In this document: in pieces, positions 21,109 through 25,333 of the stretch
Layout: every line of letters begins with the position of its first letter
How positions within the stretch are numbered: position 1 is the stretch's first letter
Assembly (NCBI GenBank): GCA_002372855.1
Contig: DFIZ01000007.1
Span: 1-25,333 of the forward strand
Origin: Bacteroidales bacterium UBA3684
GTDB taxonomy: Bacteria > Bacteroidota > Bacteroidia > Bacteroidales > P3
Reading direction: 5' to 3'
DNA: 25,333 bases
The notes under the pieces: model-generated
Database searches by the model: none
Told to the model about the DNA's origin: nothing
The model's input: the letters and a program-made list of their open reading frames with translations, nothing else
Position numbers and translations under genes: made by a program

Positions 21109-23573
21109 TTGCGGTATTTGTTTCTTCTAACGATTGTGATGGCGGCGCCGGCTATGCCGAGCAGCAGCAGCGGCACCAGGATGTTGATTATTTGATAGGT
21201 CGTGCGGCGGTTGTTCACCTTGTTCTCGTCCAGCTTGCGGAGCGTGATGTGGCGTCCGCGCGAATCCATCAGGCCCTCGTCGCCGACAAGGTAGTTCACC
21301 GCGTTGAGCAGCAGCGACTTGTTGGCATACAGCGTGCCGGTATAGCTGTCGAAGCCCGTGGGGTAGATGCGGTCGTTCCTGGCGTCGAAGCGGTTCTTGA
21401 TGATGTCGCCGTCGGAGATGACAATCATCTTCGTGGGCTTGCTGACCTCGCGGTATCCGATGGCGTCCTGCGACATCAGTTCGGGCGTCAGGCGGTTGCG
21501 CCAGGTCGATTTGAACTCGCCCTCCAGCAGCACGGCCACCGGCAGGTGGCTCTTGTTGAACAGGCGCTGGTCCGGCTCGCTCTGCGCATCGGCAAGGTCG
21601 ATCAGGGCCGGAGCGTTCTTCACACGAGTGTATTCCGAGGTGCTCAGCAGCACAGTCTTCTTTATGTCGTTGTCGATGAGGTCGATGCTGCTGACAAAGT
21701 CGGTCTTGATGAGGTCGAGGTTGCGTACAATGGGATGTTCAGACAGCGGCACAATCTCCGGGAAGTACATCCACGGCATGAAGCGGTATTGCGGTGTTTC
21801 GCCCACCAGCCCCACAGGGATGGGGATGGGACGGCAGCGGATGTCCATCAGCACGTTGGCGTTCAGGCGCACGCCGTAGTTGAAGAGCATCTCGTCGAGC
21901 CCCAGGGGATAGCGTGTGGCCAGCATCTGGCCGTGGTTCGACAGGCTGTCCACCTCGGCGTTCACCGGGTCGATGAGCCACAGCACCTTGCCGCCGTACA
22001 TGATGTACTGGTCCAGGATGAAGAGGTCTTTCTCGTCGAAGGTCTCCGTGGGTTTGGCCACGATGAGGAGGTCGTACTTGTTGACGAAACGGTAGGTCGA
22101 ATCCTTCGAGTTCTGGCGGTGGGCGGTGAGCGACTGTATCTGCCCGTCGATGGTGACGTATTCCAGGCTGTAGAACTCCTGCAGCGCGCGCTGTATGTCG
22201 AAGAGCACGCCGCCTTGCAGCTCGCCCTGTCCCTGCAGGAAACCTATGCTCTGCTTCATGCCGCGCGCCAGGGAGCGCACGGGGCTGGTCAGGGCGTACT
22301 CGAGGTTCTGGATGGAGTTGTTCAGCAGGTCGGCTTGCGGCACATACTGCTGGTTCTGCAGCAGCTGCACCGTGGTCTCGCGGCCCTTGTAGAACACGTC
22401 GGCCGCCGTCAGCAGCAGCAGCGAGGTCACCCCGTTGTCGCCTTTCATCTGCACCTGCGCGGGCTGGATGCCTTTCTCGCCGAGCTTCTGGAAGAAGACG
22501 CGGCGCTCCTCGTCGGTGCCGAAGTCGTTGGGATTGACAAATTCGTAGCTCACGTTGCGGTTGTAGGCGCGGAACTGGTTGAGCATCTCGCGCGTCTCGT
22601 TCTGCAGCCGCTTGAAGTCGGCAGGCATGTCGCCGTCGAGGTAGACGCGGTAGAGCAGCGGCTCGTCGATGGTCTTCAGCAGTTCCTTGCTCGAGTCGGA
22701 GAGGGTGTAGCGGCGCTCCGACGTGAGGTCCAGACGGGCATAGAGGAAGTGGCTGATGACGTTGACCGACACCACAATCAGCACCGTCACCCCCATCTCC
22801 AGCCAGTGGCTGCGCTTGAGGTTCTTGCGCTTCTTCCATCCGTTCCACATGCGGCTCTGCAGCACCATGCGCGTGGCCATGAGGAAGAGGGCCATGACGC
22901 TGGCGAAGTAGAGCACGTCGCGCGTGTCGATCACTCCGCGGCTGATGCTTTCGTAGTGGTCCATCATGCCCAGGCCCTTCACAAAGAGGTCGCCGCTGCC
23001 GAAGAGTTCCATGTGGTAGAGCGACTCGAAGCCCAGGTAGGCCACGGCGCTGAGCACCGCGGCGGCGATGAAGGCCACAATCTGGTTCGACGTCAGCGAG
23101 CTGCACAGCAGGCCTATCGCCACAAAGGCGCCGCCCAGCAGCAGCAGGCCGATGTAGGAGCCCACAACGCTGCCCGTGTCGATGTTGCCCACGGGATAGC
23201 CCAGGGAATAGACGCTGAAGTAGCACACCAGCGTGGGCAGCAGCGAGATGAGCACCAGCGTCCACGCCGCCAGAAACTTCGCCCAGACTATCGTCCAGTC
23301 GCTCAGCGGGTGCGTCATCAGCATCTCGATGGTGCCGCCGCGGCGCTCCTCGGCGAAGGTGCGCATCGTGATGGCGGGTATGAGGAAGAGGTAGAGGAAC
23401 GGCCCGATGAGGAACAGGCCGTCCATGCCGGCATAGCCGTAGTCAAGGATGTTGAAGTCGCTCTTCAGCACCCACAGCATCAGGCCGGTGAGAATCAGGA
23501 ACACCGCTATGGTGAGGTAGCCAATCAGCGATGAGAAAAAGTTCGACAGTTCTTTTTTATACAATGTCCACAT
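21105..23573 (-). CDS. GldF-GldG fusion: ABC permease joined to GldG-like domain
   Basis: 822 residues. Residues 1-245 are an ABC-2 permease like GldF: MWTLYKKELSNFFSSLIGYL, then FAEERRGGTIEMLMTHPLSD and several membrane segments (for example TGSVVGSYIGLLLLGGAFVA). A second membrane segment (about 262-283) starts the GldG-like part, with RRYTLSDSSKELLKTIDEP, FVNPNDFGTDEERR, YDLLIVAKPTETFDEKDLF and GKVLWLIDP, ending in a C-terminal anchor (about 795-815). In Flavobacterium GldF and GldG are separate members of a transporter with ATPase GldA, needed for gliding. Gut Bacteroidales keep homologues without gliding. The ATPase is not in this window. The function here is unknown; export or envelope maintenance is plausible. 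Confidence 0.92.
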   Translation of the reverse strand: MWTLYKKELSNFFSSLIGYLTIAVFLILTGLMLWVLKSDFNILDYGYAGMDGLFLIGPFLYLFLIPAITMRTFAEERRGGTIEMLMTHPLSDWTIVWAKFLAAWTLVLISLLPTLVCYFSVYSLGYPVGNIDTGSVVGSYIGLLLLGGAFVAIGLLCSSLTSNQIVAFIAAAVLSAVAYLGFESLYHMELFGSGDLFVKGLGMMDHYESISRGVIDTRDVLYFASVMALFLMATRMVLQSRMWNGWKKRKNLKRSHWLEMGVTVLIVVSVNVISHFLYARLDLTSERRYTLSDSSKELLKTIDEPLLYRVYLDGDMPADFKRLQNETREMLNQFRAYNRNVSYEFVNPNDFGTDEERRVFFQKLGEKGIQPAQVQMKGDNGVTSLLLLTAADVFYKGRETTVQLLQNQQYVPQADLLNNSIQNLEYALTSPVRSLARGMKQSIGFLQGQGELQGGVLFDIQRALQEFYSLEYVTIDGQIQSLTAHRQNSKDSTYRFVNKYDLLIVAKPTETFDEKDLFILDQYIMYGGKVLWLIDPVNAEVDSLSNHGQMLATRYPLGLDEMLFNYGVRLNANVLMDIRCRPIPIPVGLVGETPQYRFMPWMYFPEIVPLSEHPIVRNLDLIKTDFVSSIDLIDNDIKKTVLLSTSEYTRVKNAPALIDLADAQSEPDQRLFNKSHLPVAVLLEGEFKSTWRNRLTPELMSQDAIGYREVSKPTKMIVISDGDIIKNRFDARNDRIYPTGFDSYTGTLYANKSLLLNAVNYLVGDEGLMDSRGRHITLRKLDENKVNNRRTTYQIINILVPLLLLGIAGAAITIVRRNKYRK

Positions 23574-23632
23574 TTCAGTGTGCAGTGTTTAGTGTTAAGT
23601 GTTTAGTGTTAAGTGTTCAGTGTTAAGTTTTT
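23574..23632 (-). repeat. Heptamer array AGTGTTA/AGTGTTT between M28-like gene and gldFG
   Basis: About seven 7-bp units (AGTGTTT, AGTGTTA, AGTGTTC) fill the 60-bp gap completely. One end abuts the gldFG ATG and the other a T-run beside the M28-like stop. Confidence 0.88.
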
Positions 23633-23633
23633 T

Positions 23634-25151
23634 TTATTCCAGGAATTTGAGCGACTTGCTCTTCGGCGTGCGGCCGCGGTACATGCCGTCGCACAGCTCG
23701 CGCACCGTTTCCACCATCACCTGCGTGGCGCCGGTGAGCATGCGGCGGTCGATGTTCTCCCAGATGTCGCTGGGCACATGGTTGTGCTGCAGGCCGTTGA
23801 GGGAGGTGAAGACCAGCGAGGGGATGCCTATGGCGTCGAATCCGCGGGCGTCGCCGCGGGGATTGGTGGCCTCGGGGCTGCGGTGGATAAGGCTGTGGTT
23901 GGCGCTGTCGCGCACACGCGCAATCTCCCACAGCGAGGGATAGCGGTTGTCGCCCAGCAGCACGATGCTGTCGCCGCAACCGATGTTCTGCACGTTGATG
24001 AAGGCCTCCACCTTGCGCAGCTGGGGGAAGTTGGCCAGGAAGATGCGCGAACCGAGGTAGAGCTGCTCGCTTCCGCTGAAGAGGACAAAGAGCACGCTGC
24101 GGCGCGGGCGGTATTGCGGCTGTGCCAGGAGGCGTGCCGTTTCGAGCACAGCGGCCACGCCCGAGGCGTTGACGTCGGCCCCGGGGAAGAGGCACGTCTC
24201 GCCCTGCATGCCCACATGGTCGAGGCTGGCGCCGACCACGATGAGTTCGTCCTTCATGCGGCGGTCGCTGCCCTCCATCAGGCCCAGCACATTGGCCGTC
24301 ACGGCGCGCTGGCGGTAGATGGCGTTGACGTCCACCTCGGCCTTCTTCAGCAGGGTGAAGGAGGAGGGGGCGTGGGTGCGGTTGATGACGCTGACGGCGG
24401 TGTCGAGCGACATCTTCTCGCCCGCCAGGAGCTCGCGGCCGCAGTCGAGGGTGAGCTGCAGGATGGGGAAGGTGGCCAGGTGGGGCAGCTCGCCGCAGTA
24501 GACGCGGCCCTGCACCTCGTAGGGCAGGCAGCTGGGGCTGAGGTTCACGGCCAGCATGCCCAGGGCGCCGTGCTTCTCGGCCACGCGCGCCTTGTCGCGC
24601 AGCGTGGCGTAGTGCTGCGCTATGTTCTGCGGCAGCCACGACCCGTCGGGCAGGCCCGTGAGGATCACCACGATTTTGCCCTGCACGTCGACGCCCTTGT
24701 ATTCGTCCATATCCTGCTCCGCGATGCCGTATCCGCAGAAGACCATCTGGGCGTCCACATAGCCGCGGCCCGTCATGCCGGCGCAGCAAAACTCGTTGCC
24801 GAGGGTGAAGACACGCTTGTCCTTGGTGCCGGGGATGTAGATGTTGAACTTGCAGTTCTCCACCTCGTTGCACTCGATGTTGAAGCGCTGCTCGGTGCAT
24901 GCCACGCCGTGGCGTCGCAGCACGCGCTCCACGTACTCCACGGCCTCGTCGTAGCCCAGCGTGCCCGCCAGGCGGCCCTCGTAGCGCTCGCCCGAAAGTT
25001 CGATGATGTGCTTCATGATTGAGTCTTCCTCGACCACGGGCATGGCCATAGCGTCGCGCAGCTGCGCGTGGGCCGGCATGCTCGCGGCCAGCAACGGCGC
25101 CGCCAGCATAATCAGGCGTGCCATTTTGCTCCACAATCCCTTTTTTGTCAT
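23634..25151 (-). CDS. Secreted M28-like zinc peptidase with PA domain, degenerate active site
   Basis: 505 residues from ATG 25151. The frame is open to 25304, but that stretch includes the promoter. The signal peptide is MTKKGLWSKMARLIMLAAPL, then LAASMPAHAQ, cut near residue 30. A protease-associated domain lies at about 130-235, with GKIVVILTGLPDGSW and RVAEKHGALGMLAVN. The M28 core lies at about 285-485. By eye, H312 (LDHVG), E362 (SGSEQLYLGS) and a C-terminal His (QHNHVPSD, 456 or 458) remain. The bridging Asp of GADD is V327 (GADVNASG), the general-base Glu is S361, and the Asp of NLD is Q388 (NVQN). It may therefore be inactive or use an altered site. It is the first gene of the ten-gene run. 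Confidence 0.88.
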   Translation of the reverse strand: MTKKGLWSKMARLIMLAAPLLAASMPAHAQLRDAMAMPVVEEDSIMKHIIELSGERYEGRLAGTLGYDEAVEYVERVLRRHGVACTEQRFNIECNEVENCKFNIYIPGTKDKRVFTLGNEFCCAGMTGRGYVDAQMVFCGYGIAEQDMDEYKGVDVQGKIVVILTGLPDGSWLPQNIAQHYATLRDKARVAEKHGALGMLAVNLSPSCLPYEVQGRVYCGELPHLATFPILQLTLDCGRELLAGEKMSLDTAVSVINRTHAPSSFTLLKKAEVDVNAIYRQRAVTANVLGLMEGSDRRMKDELIVVGASLDHVGMQGETCLFPGADVNASGVAAVLETARLLAQPQYRPRRSVLFVLFSGSEQLYLGSRIFLANFPQLRKVEAFINVQNIGCGDSIVLLGDNRYPSLWEIARVRDSANHSLIHRSPEATNPRGDARGFDAIGIPSLVFTSLNGLQHNHVPSDIWENIDRRMLTGATQVMVETVRELCDGMYRGRTPKSKSLKFLE

Positions 25152-25222
25152 AGCTGTTATTATTATTAATTTATTTATATTATTGATTCTAAACTTATTC
25201 CGCTTCCACCCACTATGGCGAA

Positions 25223-25237
25223 GCAAATACAAATATA
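25223..25237 (-). promoter_or_regulatory. Promoter of the M28-like gene and possibly the ten-gene run
   Basis: The minus strand reads TATATTTGTATTTGC; TATATTTG fits the TAnnTTTG -7 consensus. No strong -33 element is seen in the A/T-rich upstream DNA. The leader to ATG 25151 is about 70 nt and very AT-rich, as in many Bacteroidetes genes. The remaining bases to 25333 hold no recognisable gene. Confidence 0.6.
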
Positions 25238-25333
25238 CGAAATTTTTTTGATTTGCATCGGAAACTTCTTTTTCCCGCCACAAAACCGTCTCCGAGAGGT
25301 ACATAATTCGGCCCTTCTTATATCCTTCCTATA

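Noticed and set aside
21192..23534. Open frame of 780 codons on the plus strand
   Set aside because: It is antisense to gldFG in a GC-rich gene and its translation is rich in His, Val, Ala and Gln with no domain, the usual shadow of a real gene.
23613..25022. Open frame of 469 codons on the plus strand
   Set aside because: It is antisense to the M28-like gene and starts inside a heptamer array.

Overview
This window looks like a chromosomal segment of a GC-rich gut- or rumen-type Bacteroidales; I cannot name the genus. The clues are promoters with the Bacteroidetes -7 box (TAnnTTTG/C), few Shine-Dalgarno sites, lipoproteins with acidic residues after the cysteine, a cobalamin riboswitch ahead of a BtuB/BtuG-like pair, a GldF-GldG type protein, and an Rhs protein with the Bacteroidetes-style GKEKDYESG core.

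Layout. (1) 1-2640, minus strand: electron-transfer flavoprotein beta, alpha and an acyl-CoA dehydrogenase cut by the window edge, read from a promoter at 2661-2669. (2) 2671-3539: gene-free DNA with three copies of a 154-bp tandem repeat that can fold into a multi-hairpin cloverleaf. (3) 3540-6354, plus strand: a visibly AT-richer islet with an orphan Rhs core and C-terminal tip, split by a G7 homopolymer frameshift, followed by a small zinc-ribbon protein and two lipoproteins. (4) 6355-8762, plus strand: palindromic and inverted repeats, then DRTGG-domain, PHP-domain and DUF4476 genes. (5) 8767-12224, minus strand: a vitamin B12 uptake unit made of promoter, cobalamin riboswitch, TonB-dependent receptor (BtuB-like) and surface beta-propeller lipoprotein (BtuG-like). 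(6) 12575-13249, plus strand: the redox-sensing repressor Rex. (7) 13315-25151, minus strand: a ten-gene co-directional run, in transcription order M28-like protein, GldF-GldG fusion, DUF4340 protein, SurE, small membrane protein, LpxB, SpoIID-domain protein, periplasmic thioredoxin, FtsY, RimO. Four junctions in this run are ATGA overlaps.

The most striking property lies between the genes. Nearly every intra-operon gap longer than about 40 bp is filled with short tandem repeats: mostly 7-bp units of several related sequences (TTTTAAG, TGTTAAG, TTTTCAA, ACAGCTC, AGTGTTA), but also 9-bp and 10-11-bp units. A 39-bp block joining two heptamer families is identical at two loci 5.7 kb apart. Repeat DNA has also entered genes: inside the BtuB-like barrel, in the signal peptide of the thioredoxin, at the C-terminus of LpxB (supplying its stop), and as an in-frame palindromic element inside LpxB. 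A separate 9-bp-repeat element occurs twice with a central hairpin whose loop is conserved while its stem changes in a compensatory way. Together with the 154-bp cloverleaf array these are the best candidates for something undescribed.

Functionally, the window joins redox and acyl-CoA metabolism (ETF, acyl-CoA dehydrogenase, Rex), B12 acquisition, envelope biogenesis and protein targeting (LpxB, SpoIID protein, FtsY, GldFG), and a small competition-type accessory locus (Rhs tip with candidate immunity genes). All functions are assigned from motifs and context read by eye; no database search or folding program was run.
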